A DNA stretch of 64,000 nt, from NCBI GenBank assembly GCA_946122785.1, contig CAMGYJ010000005.1:38306002-38370001 (forward strand), written 5' to 3'. Below, one piece after another: positions 33,950-45,046 of the stretch. The translations under genes and the position numbers were made by a program. This stretch comes from Linum tenue. Lineage: Eukaryota; Streptophyta; Magnoliopsida; Malpighiales; Linaceae. Below the pieces are notes generated by a model. It searched no databases, was not told the origin of the DNA, and saw only the letters and a list, made by a program, of their open reading frames with translations. Each line of letters opens with the position of its first letter. Position 1 is the first letter of the stretch.

Positions 33950-35746
33950 TCAGCTCCAGCCTTGACTTTCATCAAAGACCACATCCCTGCTCACAACTAA
34001 TTTCTGTGTGTGTGGGTTGTAAAGCTTGTAAGCTTTAGATTCTGATGATAATCCCAGAAAAATACAAGGCTGACTCTTAACATCCAATTTCTTTCTTTGG
34101 TGGTCAGGTATGTGAACATGACCAATGCAGCCAAACACCTTGAAATGATCAACAGATGGAGGATGGCCAGTCCAGACTTCTTGAGGAGTCTTGTTTTCAT
34201 GGGCAACTGTGGGACTTCTAATCAGAACATGAGTGGTCCACAACACTGCTTCTGGCCAAAAACCTGCTGGAACCTTTGTGTCAGATAACAAACACCTAAC
34301 CATGTTCATTATTGCCCTATTTTTCCTTTCAGCAACACCATTTTGTTGTGGTGTCAGGGCTGCAGTCAACTGTCTTTTAATACCAGCTTCTTCACATAGG
34401 TTCTGAAACTCACCAAGCATGAACTCACCTCCTCTATCAGTTCTTAAGCAACAAATCCCTGTACCAACCTCTTTCTCAACTTGAGCTTTGAAGTTCTTAA
34501 ACACTCCTAGAGTATCAGATTTCTGAGCCAGAAAGAAAACCCACAGTTTTCTGCTGAAATCATCAATTATAGTGAAAACATACATCTTGCCTCCATTAGA
34601 TGTAGGGGTAATTGGTCCACACAAGTCAGCATGAAGCAATTCTAACTTCTTACTAGCTCTCCATTGGCTCCTCTTTGGAAAAGGCTTCTTGTGCTGCTTT
34701 CCAGCCAGACAGGTAGCACACACACCACGTGTTCCCTTCAAAACTGGCAGACCAGTTACCATGCTTTTCTTCTGTAAACCAATTAATCCTTGATAACTTA
34801 TGTGACCATACCTCCTGTGCCAGAGAGTTAGAGTGTCAGCTGCTGTGATTTGAAGACACTGAAGCTCAGACTTCACTTGATCACCAGGCAGCTCACAGTG
34901 GACAACAAACATTCGATTTGTTTTCATATGAACATTCATAAGTAAGCCCTTAGTTTCATGATAAACCCGACACACATTTCCTTTGATTAAGAACTCCAAA
35001 CCTTTCTCCTGTAGCTGACCAATGCTCAGTAGGTTTGTTTTCAACCCAGGTACATAATATGTATCCTGAATCACCAGAGTCTGCAGATCAGTCTTCACTC
35101 TGATTGATCCTCTCCCTTTGACCTCTAACTTTGTGCCATTCCCAAGCTTCACTAAACCAGTTCCTGTGGTTTCAATTGAGGTAAACCACTCCTTATTTCC
35201 AGTCATATGATTGCTACAACCTGAGTCTAGAAACCACCAACTTTCATATCTTGACTCAGCTGCTGTTGGCTCAAGTAATGCCATGGCATAATCAGGTTCC
35301 TCAGGTGCATCTGACAGGAAAATCTTGGGAGTAATAGCTACTTCTGGTTCCTTCTCCTCCTCATGAATGACCATTTCATCTTCTTCTATCCAAGCCATCA
35401 GTAAAACATCATCTTTCATATCCATTGATGGTGAAAAATGAGCCTGTTGATACTGATTATTCCACTCTAGACATTCACTTCTGTAATGTCCCAGCCTGTG
35501 ACACTTGTAGCACTCTACAGTGTCTCTACTCCATCCTCTTCCACCTCTACCTCTTCCTCGACTAAAATAGCCTCTACCTTGTCCTCTGCCACCCCTGCTA
35601 CCACTTTCATAAGTGGCTTTCAACACCTGATCTTCCTCTACAGCAGGTTTCTTTTGGAACTTCTGCTCATGGACTAGCAGAGAGCTCTGAAGAGCATCAA
35701 CAGAAAGAAGACTTATGTCTTTGGACTCCTCAATAGAGCAGACCAC
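33950..35746 (-). pseudogene. Copia Gag end, protease and integrase
   Basis: In order: end of Gag with an RGRG-rich stretch and zinc knuckle CYKCHRLGHYRSEC (about 35475-35516), protease with WFLDSGCSNHMTG (catalytic DSG, about 35200-35240), integrase zinc domain HRRYGH...CATCLAGKQ and the catalytic core with LHADLCGP, TDRGGEF and PQQNGVAERKNR (DDE residues present). It ends at a premature TGA. It is separated from the Gag start by a frameshift at about 35775. Confidence 0.9.
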
Positions 35747-35775
35747 ATAGTTAAATCTTTCAGTTAATGTTCTTA

Positions 35776-36261
35776 GTATTTTTCCACAATTTTCTCATCA
35801 GGCATACTTTCACCACAGTTTCTCGTAGCATTGGCAACTACCATTACACGACCAAAATAATCAGTCACAGCCTCACCTTCCTTCATCTCAAGAATCTCAA
35901 AGCTACGTCTGAGGCTCTGAAGTTGTGCTTTCTGCACTCGAGCATTCCCTTGAAACTTCATCTTCATGGAATCCCAGAGCTCTTTAGCAGTGGCTTTGCT
36001 GGTGATTGTTTTCAAAATGGTCTTGTCTATGGAACTAAACAGGTAATTCTTGGCTTTCAAATCTCTCAATCTTGAGTCATCCAGGTTCTTGGTTTGCTCT
36101 GCAGTCAGTTCTGTCCCCTCAGCAGGTTCCTAAACTCCTGCAGTCACAACTCTCCAGTACTCCTTGGATCGAAGCAGATTCTCCATTAGCATGCTCCAGT
36201 GGTCATAATCCCCATCAAACTTAGGGATACAGACCTGAGCAAAGCTACTACTCTCTCCCAT
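35776..36261 (-). pseudogene. Copia Gag N-terminal part
   Basis: The start codon at 36261 begins MGESSSFAQVCIPKFDG, followed by a stop at 36130-36132, then a retrotransposon Gag domain (KAKNYLFSSIDKTILKTI, AKELWDSMKMKFQG) that ends early at a frameshift in an A-run near 35775. Gag would form the virus-like particle coat. Confidence 0.85.
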
Positions 36262-36395
36262 GTTTCACACTCACACGATGAACCCCTCTCTCTCCCAGAT
36301 TCTGATCCTCACTTGATCTCTCGTGTTTCCCTTTACCCTATCTGCAGTTTCCTGCAGATTTTTCTCTCAATTTGATGGTTACAGGTTGCTTTTGT

Positions 36396-36407
36396 GCTCT
36401 GATACCA
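36396..36407 (-). other. Copia primer binding site (initiator tRNA-Met)
   Basis: On the minus strand TGGTATCAGAGC follows the 5' LTR after 3 bases. It is the standard plant Copia complement of the tRNA-iMet 3' end. Confidence 0.9.
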
Positions 36408-36410
36408 CTA

Positions 36411-36709
36411 TGCTAAACACAAATGAATGCAAACTGACAGTTTATTCCATAAAGCATAGAGGAACTTATATACAGACTCAGCAATCTCGATTTGCCACTA
36501 ACCACGATCACCTAAACCTTAACTGTCAAGCTAAACTGCCTTCTTCACAAAGCTACTGAACTGCTGGACTCTAATAAACACAAACATAACATAGATGACC
36601 AAACTGTAAATTTCCACACGACACAGTTTTGCTAGATACAGAACACAAACTTCAAACTTTGAACATGGCGCCAAATCTCTGCACTCCAACTTCAATCCTT
36701 CTTCTGACA
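36411..36709 (-). repeat. Copia 5' LTR
   Basis: The 299-bp partner of 31719-32017, with TG...CA borders and about six substitutions from it. Confidence 0.95.
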
Positions 36710-37293
36710 ATATCAAGGGCTGTGAACATATTGCAATTTTCAGTCATTGCTGCAGATGGTTTTGTGTTTTCATATGTATTTCACGCATACTCACCTTAGA
36801 TATTTGCGTCATCCAGGCCTTTGCTGCCGGTAGCATAGCTGGGAGGCTTCCTACTAATTCTCTTGATTGCTTACAACATCTTCGAATATCTTCTCTGTGT
36901 TTTAATGTCAAAGCTGATCTGTTGGGTCTCTTTTGCTTTGATTAGAAGCTCGCCCAAGCTGCGGTTCATTTGTATTAAAATGGTGCATCCTTGTTACTGC
37001 GGCTATCTGGACTGAATTAATTGCATTATTGTACTTGTAGGGTTGTACTCACAGCCATGGTAAAAGGATATGTCCTTCTATACTCCATGTTCAAGAAGGG
37101 TTCAGATGATTGTGATGTTCCTCTTGAAGCACTGATCATTCTTGGAACCGATGGATCAAGGGCTGAACTGGACTTGATGGATTTCGTACTAGGTAAAGCT
37201 CCAAACCTCCGCTTATTGCACGTTGAGCCTGGTAGAGGGAAAGCCGCTGCTTATATAGACAAGAAGACAGCAAAATTTGAGACGCCTGTCTAG

Positions 37294-37621
37294 ACATCTT
37301 GAGATCCTCATAAAAGAGTAGATTGAGTGCCACTGCAGTGTCTATTGACGTAATCAGCAGTATCGGCTTTAGAGCTAGTTTAAGCTCCATACTGATCCGT
37401 CTTGTGAGCATTGTCTTTGTATCAAGTCACTAGTTTTGCCTGACCACTGACGCTCTGCCTAAGCGATCCGGTCATCCGGAAAATGTAAGATAGAGGCACT
37501 ATGTTGTTAAGTAGAATTGTTGGATTAATACGCGCGAATGCAGCGTGGCGGGAAAAGATACAAGTTACTAATGAAATGAAATGACAAACGTGGATATATA
37601 TTGGTAAGCACCAAATGATGC
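37294..37621. other. Spacer between F-box pseudogene and proline-rich gene
   Basis: It contains the presumed 3' ends of the two converging genes. No other feature is seen. Confidence 0.35.
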
Positions 37622-38887
37622 TCATGTGACGGAAGGGGCTGTCTTCTGCTCGATATCCGGAGCCGGCGGTGTGGATGAAAATGGCAGAGGATCCGAGTCT
37701 GCTGGAACTTCAGGCACCAGGGGAGGCGCCGGCATGGGCAGAGTCACGTCAGGCACCGGCGGCGAAGTTATTGGCACAAACGGCGGCAACCAACCTTCAT
37801 CATCGACTGGCGGTGGCGACAAAACGATTGGCAGAACTGGGGTCACCGGCGCGAATCCGTCATCCGAAGCCGGCGGTGGAGAAGAGAAAATCGGTAGAAA
37901 TGGAGTTGGAGTGACCTCTTCCGGCGGAGGCAGAACTTCTTGCTCCGGCGGCGGTTCGAATAATGGTACCAGCGGTGGAGCGGGGGTGACCCCCTCATCG
38001 TCCGATGGTGGTGATGGGGTCAAGAAGGGCACCAAGGGCGGCGGTGTGAAGTCCTGATCTGCCGGCGGCGGCATTTCTGTAGGCGGCGGTTGTACATCTT
38101 CCGGTGGGGTCAGGATGGGCACCAGAGGTGGAGCCGTAGTGTAGTCATCGTCTGCAGGCGGAGGATCGAATATCGGAACCAGAGGCGGCGGCGAGAGATC
38201 GACAGGAGGAGGGGAAAGAAACCATGGGATGATCGTCGGAGGTGGTGGGGAAGCCACCAGGGGAGGCGGCAGGAATACAGGCGGCGGCGGAGAAGGGACA
38301 AGCGGTGGCGGTGGAGGAGGCGGCGAAGGTACAGGTGGCGGGGGAGAAGGAACTAAAGGTGGCGGCGGCGGCGGAGAAGGCGATGGCGGAGGTGGAGAAG
38401 GTGGAGGAGATTGAGGCGGAGGCGCAGAAGGTGGAGGAGAGGGAGTAACCACGGGCGCAGGCGGCGGGGAAAGAACGGGCGGAGGGGTTACCGGCGGAGG
38501 AGAAGGGACAAGCGGAATGGGCGGGAGGCGCGGTGGAGCTACAGGTGGTGGCAGAGGAGGAGGAATCCTTGTGCCGGGAGGATTAGGAGGGCGGCGAGCA
38601 GGGGACGGATTGAAAGGATTGTCCGGCGAAGGGGAAGTTGGGAAAGGCCATTGCCCACAGATCCCAAATAGGTACTGGAAGAATGGGTCACAGCGGCTGC
38701 TCGACGGCGATCTTCCGCCTCTTCCACGGCCTCTGCCGGCTCTACCTCTGCCTCCTCTGCTTTGCTTCTCTGTTTTCACCCATTTGGGCTTGTTTGGTGG
38801 TTGTTTGGTGTCGCTGCTGCAGAGTGATTGTGTTGCCAAGAGAAGTAGGCCTATGAGAAAGACAGTAAGAATTTGGGTTGTTTTCAT
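37622..38887 (-). CDS. Secreted proline-rich/extensin-like protein
   Basis: The 421-residue product has a signal peptide (1-23, LTVFLIGLLLLATQSLC), a Lys-rich stretch, an Arg-Gly-rich segment SRGGRGRAGRGRGRGGR (43-59), a short Cys/aromatic block CDPFFQYLFGICGQWPF (66-82), and from there to the end a proline-rich domain full of [15 protein letters not shown] and PPLVPI motifs. SPPPP motifs are hydroxylated and arabinosylated in extensins, so a cell-wall hydroxyproline-rich glycoprotein is likely. It lacks the Tyr-rich crosslinking motifs of classical extensins. The two Cys could form a disulphide before the Pro-rich rod. Single exon, no lesions. A TATA-like TTATAAAG lies about 55-60 nt upstream of the start. 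Specific function unknown. Confidence 0.8.
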   Translation of the reverse strand: MKTTQILTVFLIGLLLLATQSLCSSDTKQPPNKPKWVKTEKQSRGGRGRAGRGRGRGGRSPSSSRCDPFFQYLFGICGQWPFPTSPSPDNPFNPSPARRPPNPPGTRIPPPLPPPVAPPRLPPIPLVPSPPPVTPPPVLSPPPAPVVTPSPPPSAPPPQSPPPSPPPPSPSPPPPPPLVPSPPPPVPSPPPPPPPLVPSPPPPVFLPPPLVASPPPPTIIPWFLSPPPVDLSPPPLVPIFDPPPADDDYTTAPPLVPILTPPEDVQPPPTEMPPPADQDFTPPPLVPFLTPSPPSDDEGVTPAPPLVPLFEPPPEQEVLPPPEEVTPTPFLPIFSSPPPASDDGFAPVTPVLPIVLSPPPVDDEGWLPPFVPITSPPVPDVTLPMPAPPLVPEVPADSDPLPFSSTPPAPDIEQKTAPSVT

Positions 38888-38941
38888 ACTTTTTGTTGCT
38901 GCTTGTGATCAAAGGCATGAATAGAAGCGGCGTTGGTTTGC

Positions 38942-38950
38942 TTTATAATT
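38942..38950 (-). promoter_or_regulatory. Putative TATA box of the proline-rich gene
   Basis: Minus-strand ATTATAAAG lies 55-63 nt upstream of the start codon at 38887. Confidence 0.45.
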
Positions 38951-39439
38951 TGTAAAATGGTGGCAGAGGAGGGCGTTGGCATTGTTTGGCGCATCCATGG
39001 AAGGGGACTGGGCGAGCATTGATTGATGATGGTGCAGCAATCAATGGGGACGACAGAGCCCCAAAGAGAGCAGCTCAATTTAATTTTCTCGACTTCCAAT
39101 GGTAAGCTTATCGATGGGGTTTATGACTTTAGATGCATGCATTGTAAGAAATTAAGGCTGTGCTTATGGTTTAGGTCGAGCACCACTAATTCCACTACAA
39201 ATTATGTGTACATGTGTGGTTTAGCGTAAGCATTGACAGTGGTATAATTATTTGCAAATTACACAAATTAGTTGTTACAAAATTTGGTGTCTACCATTTG
39301 TATGCCTACAAAAATCAGATTGTAATTGTATCATATACTATGCTTGCCCTCTATATATTTGTAACTAGGACGGCAAATGAGCCAAACTACAGAGTAGATA
39401 TATTGCCAACGAATATAAAGTTCGTCCCCATAAACCGCT

Positions 39440-39660
39440 AGGGCATCCACCCAGTTGCGAGTTTGGACTAGTTCGGGCTCACCTTGCTAATAAATGAGTC
39501 ATGCTCAAATTTGGTCCGTTTAATGAAATATTGCTGCGTATTTGGTTCGAGCTCTTCTCGTTAATGAGCGCACCACTTTACTCGAATTTGAATCATCAAT
39601 TAGCTCGCGAGCTTGGCTCAAGTATCATATTATTTACTTCATAAATTTAATTTTTTTATT
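39440..39660. mobile_element. Relic of a GAGCTCGGCTCG-type hAT element
   Basis: Words such as GTTCGGGCTCACC, TTAATGAGCGC and AGCTCGCGAGCTTGGCTC match the interior of the hAT at 17717-18236 but no termini or duplication were found. The rest of 38951-40283 is AT-rich spacer without a recognised gene. Confidence 0.4.
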
Positions 39661-40291
39661 ACTTATACTAGTCAATATATAAACAATAATCATACATAAT
39701 TTTTCCTTTAAATTCTAATGAGAGATATTTGCTTACGTACACAAAGCTTTAATGTGATAAGATATATAATCTAACAAATCTATGAGTTATTTCATTAAAA
39801 AAAATAAGCCTATAAATTATCAATAAGCCAACACATAAAATATAGATCAATGCTCATAAGTCCCTAGCCGAATGGTTTGTTGGCCAACTATCAGTACAAC
39901 GCAGATTGTCAAACGATATTTTCCATAAACAGAACATCAAACTACTAAGCCGTTCAGGGAAAGACAAAGGAAGAGGAAATTGGGAACAGAGAAAAATCGA
40001 TGGTACTTCCAGTAGACAGTAGTAAATGTCTTGGTTTCAAAGGGCCGCTATCCAATGTCATGTCTGTGTCCGCGCCTAGTTCTACGTGCCATTTCTGGGT
40101 AAGAGCAAGTTAAGCAATAAGTAGGATGCGTGCCCTCCAGAGCCATGAAGTTTCCATCAATTTATAACTGCATTCCCATTGCAATTTGCACGCCATGCAT
40201 ACATATGAAACGTAGCCGTGTATTTTGCCGCTACTCTTCAAAATGCTAAATACTACGATTCGTTCGCGACGAATTGATGATAGTATAGAAT

Positions 40292-43200
40292 TAGAGATGC
40301 CAACAGTGCGGATCGGGGCCGGGTACATGCCTTCCGATCCCCGTCCGTCAACCTCGACGGATTTTCCCATCTCGTTCCCGACAACTAAACGAAGGTAGAT
40401 TGGCTACTGTTATCGTTCGTCGACGGATTAGGGCAACTCACGGATCTCCACGGATCAGGGACTAAAAAAAAAAGACAAACAGTCACTAATTCTGAATAAA
40501 GTGGTAGATTGGCTACCGTCACCGTTCACCGACGAATTCGGGCAACCCACGAATTAAAGCCTAAATGAAAAACAAAGACGTTCAACGTAATCATTCAGAA
40601 ATGATGAAATGAAATGAGCAACAACATATGTTGTAGCTTGTCCACACTGGAGACCAATTCCTCGACCTCAATTTATTTGAACAGCATTCCTCCTTTGTCA
40701 CAAGTTCCATTTGTTCTGCAAGAAAGAAAACAAAAGTGTTAGAGAATTGAAACTATTAGTAAACCTCATCAATCATAAGTATTGTGCTACTGATCACTAG
40801 TATTTACCTTTGCACTGGTTCTTCTCAAACTATCAATCATCTAGGGATAATGGACGGTTCATATTGCCAAGTTCCTCTTGTTCTGCAAGAAAGAAAATAA
40901 AGGTGTTAAGAGAATTGAAACTAAGATTAATAAGGAAAAGAATTGAAGAACCAACTAACTTACCACCCTCTGCTTGATCTTCAACACTTGTATCTTCAAT
41001 TGTTAGAGCTGAAAATACACATTCCATTACCTCAATATCAACATTTGACTAGGCAAAAAATGAAACAAAGGAAAATAATAGAAAAATGAACACAAAACAA
41101 AACCAGAAAGTTCAATTCTTGCACATTACCTTGTTGCAGATCTTCCATGATCCAATTACGAGTACACATCATGCCTCCACTTTATTATAGTAAAGCCTAC
41201 TCCGCTGAGGGTCTAATAGCCTCCCACAAGAGCTAAAAGCATATTCAGAAGCCACTGATGTAATTGGTATGGTCAGGGTATCCCTTGCAATTGCTTGCAA
41301 AGTGTGGTACTTAGGGCCATTTAGTTTCCACCAATCAATATATAAAATTCATCAGATCGATTGGGAATAAGGTCCTCAAGAAGATATAGTCATCAAGATC
41401 GGTATGAATCAGAGTCATTTTGCTCTTTTTCCTCTGACTCACAAAGAGATCAAAAGCATGATTATCACTTCCAGAACTAGAAGAACCACCAGAAGCACAT
41501 AAAGAAACCAGAATTCTTTTTCTCAACCTTAGTTTGGTAGTCAAGAACCAAACCACATATACATTGCTTTATCTTGTCAGCCACCAATGCAGTATTAGTG
41601 CTGCCAAACTTACCAGCATAAGACTCAACTAAATGCATCTTGTATATAGGATCAAGAACTACTGAAACAGCCAGAACCACATGTACCTCATCCCATTACT
41701 TGGCAAATTTCAACCACATGCTTTCAGCCATAATAGAGACAAGAGTATTGGAATCAACACACCATTCCATCAATTTCAATCTTAAATCATAGATCTTGGG
41801 GAAAAACATATTAGTAGTGGGATACTTGCTACCAGAAAATAGCTTAGTAATCTCACTGAAAATTTCAAGTTTGTCAATGATAATGGCAGCAAACTCTCAA
41901 TGCATACTAGTAAGGACAATATTGTATTGACTATCCCTCTGTCTCAAAGGAAAGAACACATCTATGTATATAATAGCAGCAAACAACATATCATAGGTGG
42001 AATTCTACCTTGTCGAACAATCAAGCACAAGTTTCTTTGTACAAGACACCTTAATTTGTTTACCAGTTTCATAGAAGGTCTGGACCCTCTTAGGTGTAGA
42101 GTTCCAGTACACAACACTCTCCCTAACCAAATCAATGCCATCCCTGATGACATCCAAACCATCTTGCACAATAAGATTAAGTACATGAGTAGGACAACTC
42201 ATGTGAATCAGCATACCATCCAACGACAATTCATCCATAACAAGTTTGGTTTTCAGATGGCTTATTTTGGCATCGTTAGTGGTACAGTTATCCAAGGTAA
42301 TAGATGACAACTTGCTATCAATATTCCAATCAATAAGACACTTGAACAATCTGTCTCCCAGCCTCTCACTAGTATGAGGGGCAGGGACAAACAAAGCGTA
42401 AAATCAGGTTTTTAAGCATCCAAGAATTATCAATAAAATGACAAGTTACTGTCATATAACCCCTCTTCTGGTTCAGTGTATTCAATATATCAGTGGTCAC
42501 TGCAACTCTGCCAATATTTCCATCAATAACCTTCTCAAACTTTGCCATTTCAACCCCGTTATGTCATTCCTCACTGTACTCCTACAAGACACAGTGAACT
42601 GTGGTTGCAAAGAACAACAGAACGTCTGAACTCATGGGATATTCATGCACCATAATCATTGAACACAATTCCTTCCTAGACACATCAGAACTGAATTGAG
42701 TAGTTGATAGCAGGGGGTTTCCAGTTGGTTTATAATCACGACCAAGAACTCTTTGTCTACCATCATGTATCTTTCTTTGGGTACAAAGTTTATAATGGTG
42801 CCTCAGGTGGGAGGTTCCATTACTAGTATCACAACCTACTCGTTTTTTACAATAACGACACTTAGCCTTAACAACACCATTAAACTTCACTCTAACAAAA
42901 TGAGGCCAGACATCAGAAGTCAACTTCTTGTTTTCCTCGAGAATGACTTCGCCATTTTCATTCCCATCAACCAAAACATCATTACCATTACCATTACCAT
43001 TACCGTTAACATTACCATTAACATCAGGATTTAGAGAACTAGGCGCACGAGGATCATTCACATTCAAAGCATCATTTGCAATTTCACCATCCATCTACAT
43101 TGACAAAAACACAATTAATCAATCTTCTACACTCAGACAGAGCACACAAGCGATCGACACATGCAAGCTACACATACAAATTACAAAACAAGGCGGATTT

Positions 43201-44077
43201 GGAGTAAGACTATGCCTAACCTGTATTCTGGAGAGGTAGGATCTGTTGACCAGGCTGCAGATGGAAAGCTGATGCCTGATACGAACCTGATGAACTCCAA
43301 CAAGTCAAAAAAACAACTCTGTGTTAGCATTCATCGAATGATAAAGACCGAGCTAATAAACTAGGAAAAATGAAGTTTTAAAATTGATTGCCTCGACTTT
43401 GCTCTAAGCATAGTGAAGGTAATGATGAACGGAAGAACTGAGGCTGCAAGTGACCCTGAAATCAATCGACAGAGTTACTATATATATGAAGGCAGAAGAA
43501 GGTGGAACAGAAAGAAAATGGAATGAAAAGGGAGAAAGAGCTTATCGGTCATCTATGATGATATCATAATGATTTCTCCCAATAATTGCGAATCGAGATC
43601 ACAATAGCCATTTTAGGGTTCTGCATGTTGTTTTCCGACCAAATCGGCGACAAAATAAGTTTTCGATTGGCCAAATTGAGGGATAATGATTGCCTACTAG
43701 CGATAAACCAGTGAATGGAGAGGATTTCGTGGGGAGTCGACGAAAATTTTAAGATACATCAATGTTCGCGTGCTTGGGTGGAGAGAAAATAGAGAGGAGG
43801 TTGAAAGGAACGACGACACTCGACAAACACAAAGGAGAGGAAATGAGGGATTAGGGTTTTTGGGTCCTTCTTCTGGCTTTATACCCAGGGTCCAAAATGT
43901 CATCGTTTTGTGGACGAGGGGGAGGATACTAATTGATCCATCCCCACCCGTTGCCCACTAATGTCGGGTTTCGGACATACCCGAATCTGGCTTTTACCCA
44001 CGATGGTCAGTTAATTTGACTCTGTTTGGACGGGTTTCGGCCGATACCCGGTGGGTCAGGTAGGGTTGCCATCCCTA
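40292..44077 (-). mobile_element. Degenerate near-full-length hAT (BED/RICESLEEPER type)
   Basis: The 3,786-bp element has termini TAGAGATGCCAACAGTG and AGGGTTGCCATCCCTA (inverse TAGGGATGGCAACCCT). Flanks TATAGAAT (40284-40291) and TATTGAAT (44078-44085) match at 7 of 8 bases. It carries a decayed BED-finger hAT transposase on the minus strand with GC-rich, CGGGT-repeat subterminal regions. It is the only element here with a nearly complete hAT gene. Confidence 0.85.
41169..43094 (-). pseudogene. hAT transposase pseudogene (BED zinc finger)
   Basis: From the Met at 43094: an Asn/Gly-rich N-terminus coded by ATTACC-type repeats (42980-43020), a BED zinc finger (DVWPHFVRVKF, AKCRYCKK, TSHLRHHYKLC; about 42770-42900), then in shifting frames the RNase-H-like core (ITLDNCTTNDAKI, MLIHMSCPTHVLNLIVQDGL with the CxxH block) and the C-terminal dimerisation block ARDTLTIPITSVASEYAFSS ending at a stop at 41169-41171. 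Several stops and frameshifts lie between (about 42400-42580, 41890, 41700, 41480). Closest recalled family: RICESLEEPER/DAYSLEEPER-type zinc finger BED proteins. It is non-functional as read. Confidence 0.85.
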
Positions 44078-44335
44078 TATTGAATGTCCTATATGAAAAA
44101 AATTAGTCAATATAATTCACAAGTGATAGGTTTCAAAGGCACAACTACGCGCTCCACATCAATTTGCACTCGTCTGTCAATGAGACTATAAATGAAAGAA
44201 GGATGATCTACGCATTATTGAGTAAGAACATGTTGAAACTATGGAAAAAATCCCAAAATATACACGTTTTATGAAAAATTCCCAAAATACACATGTTTGG
44301 GCATCACTATGGTCGTTAACCGCAGTGAATGCATT

Positions 44336-44851
44336 CACCGCGGCAGACGAAAGTGGTGAATGCATCACCGCAGTTGACGGTTGCGGTAAATGGCTAACCT
44401 AACACTGAAACTTCAAACCAACGTAACTTTGGAAAAAATCCCAAAGTACACTAGTTCTTAAAAAAAATTCTCAAAATACATAAATTATAATTTTTTTTCC
44501 AAAACTACACATGTTTGGCATTCACCGTTTTTGACAAACGCAGTGAATATAATCACCGCCTTTGTCAAACACGGTGAACATATTACCGTTGTAAAATAAA
44601 ACGGTGACGTGTTCACCGTCTTTGTAGAAAGCGGTGAAGTGTTCACCGCGTTTAACAAAAACGGTGAAGACATCACCGTTTAAGTTAAAAGCGGTGAAAA
44701 GCGGGGAACATATTCACCGCCTCAGGCTAAGGCGGTGATTATTTCCCACGTTTCCCGAACCTAGTAGGTGAAAATTAGGCCACAACTACCTAATGTTCAC
44801 CGTTTGAGACAAACGCGGTGATGTTGTTCACCGTTTGAGACAAAGGCGGTG
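44336..44851. repeat. Left array of 23-nt CACCG-N13-CGGTG modules
   Basis: Each module is CACCG, 13 variable bases, CGGTG (one or two substitutions allowed). Modules start at 44336, 44366, 44523, 44554, 44584, 44614, 44644, 44674, 44715, 44798 and 44829. The spacer is 13 bases in all of these, and successive starts are mostly 30 or 31 bp apart. The modules are themselves imperfect inverted repeats. Confidence 0.9.
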
Positions 44852-45046
44852 AATACTGGTCGATTTTCTTTTAAATACCACTCCCACCTGCAGTTCTAAA
44901 AACGTAATCCCTCCCCCCTCTTCAAATTTCGGCAGCCAAAACCGAGCAACATACACAGAACAAGAATTTTCGGTATGATTTAATTTTCGTATTAATTCCT
45001 AATGGTTGTTTTTAGTAGTTATATTGTTATGTTATGAATTACTTAT

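Larger units (their letters stand above)
31719..36709 (-). mobile_element. Copia LTR retrotransposon, young but defective
   Basis: The 4,991-bp element lies in minus orientation with two 299-bp LTRs and a perfect ATATC duplication (31714-31718, 36710-36714). The LTRs differ at about 6 positions (2%), implying recent insertion. Order Gag, protease, integrase, RT, RNase H is that of Copia. Three lesions are visible: a stop in gag (36130-36132), a one-base frameshift near 35775 and a stop between integrase and RT (33950-33952). Confidence 0.96.
31240..37293 (+). pseudogene. F-box/LRR/FBD gene split by a Copia insertion
   Basis: Before the insertion, DDRISSLPVDLIENILMFLP (from 31244) is an F-box start, followed after a frame change at about 31320 by KWRHVWTRVPQLVFDSNF, then LRR-like pieces to 31713. 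After the Copia, LRR-like sequence resumes at 36715 and a last exon at 37042-37293 (acceptor TTGTAG just before) encodes an FBD-type end: LDLMDFVLGKAPNLRLLHVE and the stop after KFETPV. Family role: SCF ubiquitin-ligase substrate adaptor. The frame break in the F-box exon is independent of the Copia, so the gene was probably already dead or was poorly constrained. No clear start codon in frame is seen. Confidence 0.75.

Noticed and set aside
38229..38671. Gly/Arg-rich ORFs on the plus strand
   Set aside because: They are antisense shadows of the proline-rich gene (CCN codons read as GGN/NGG).
44523..44696. CRISPR-like array (short repeats at 30-bp period)
   Set aside because: The repeated part is only two 5-bp half-sites within a plant transposon end; there are no long identical repeats, no unique 30-bp spacers and no cas genes.
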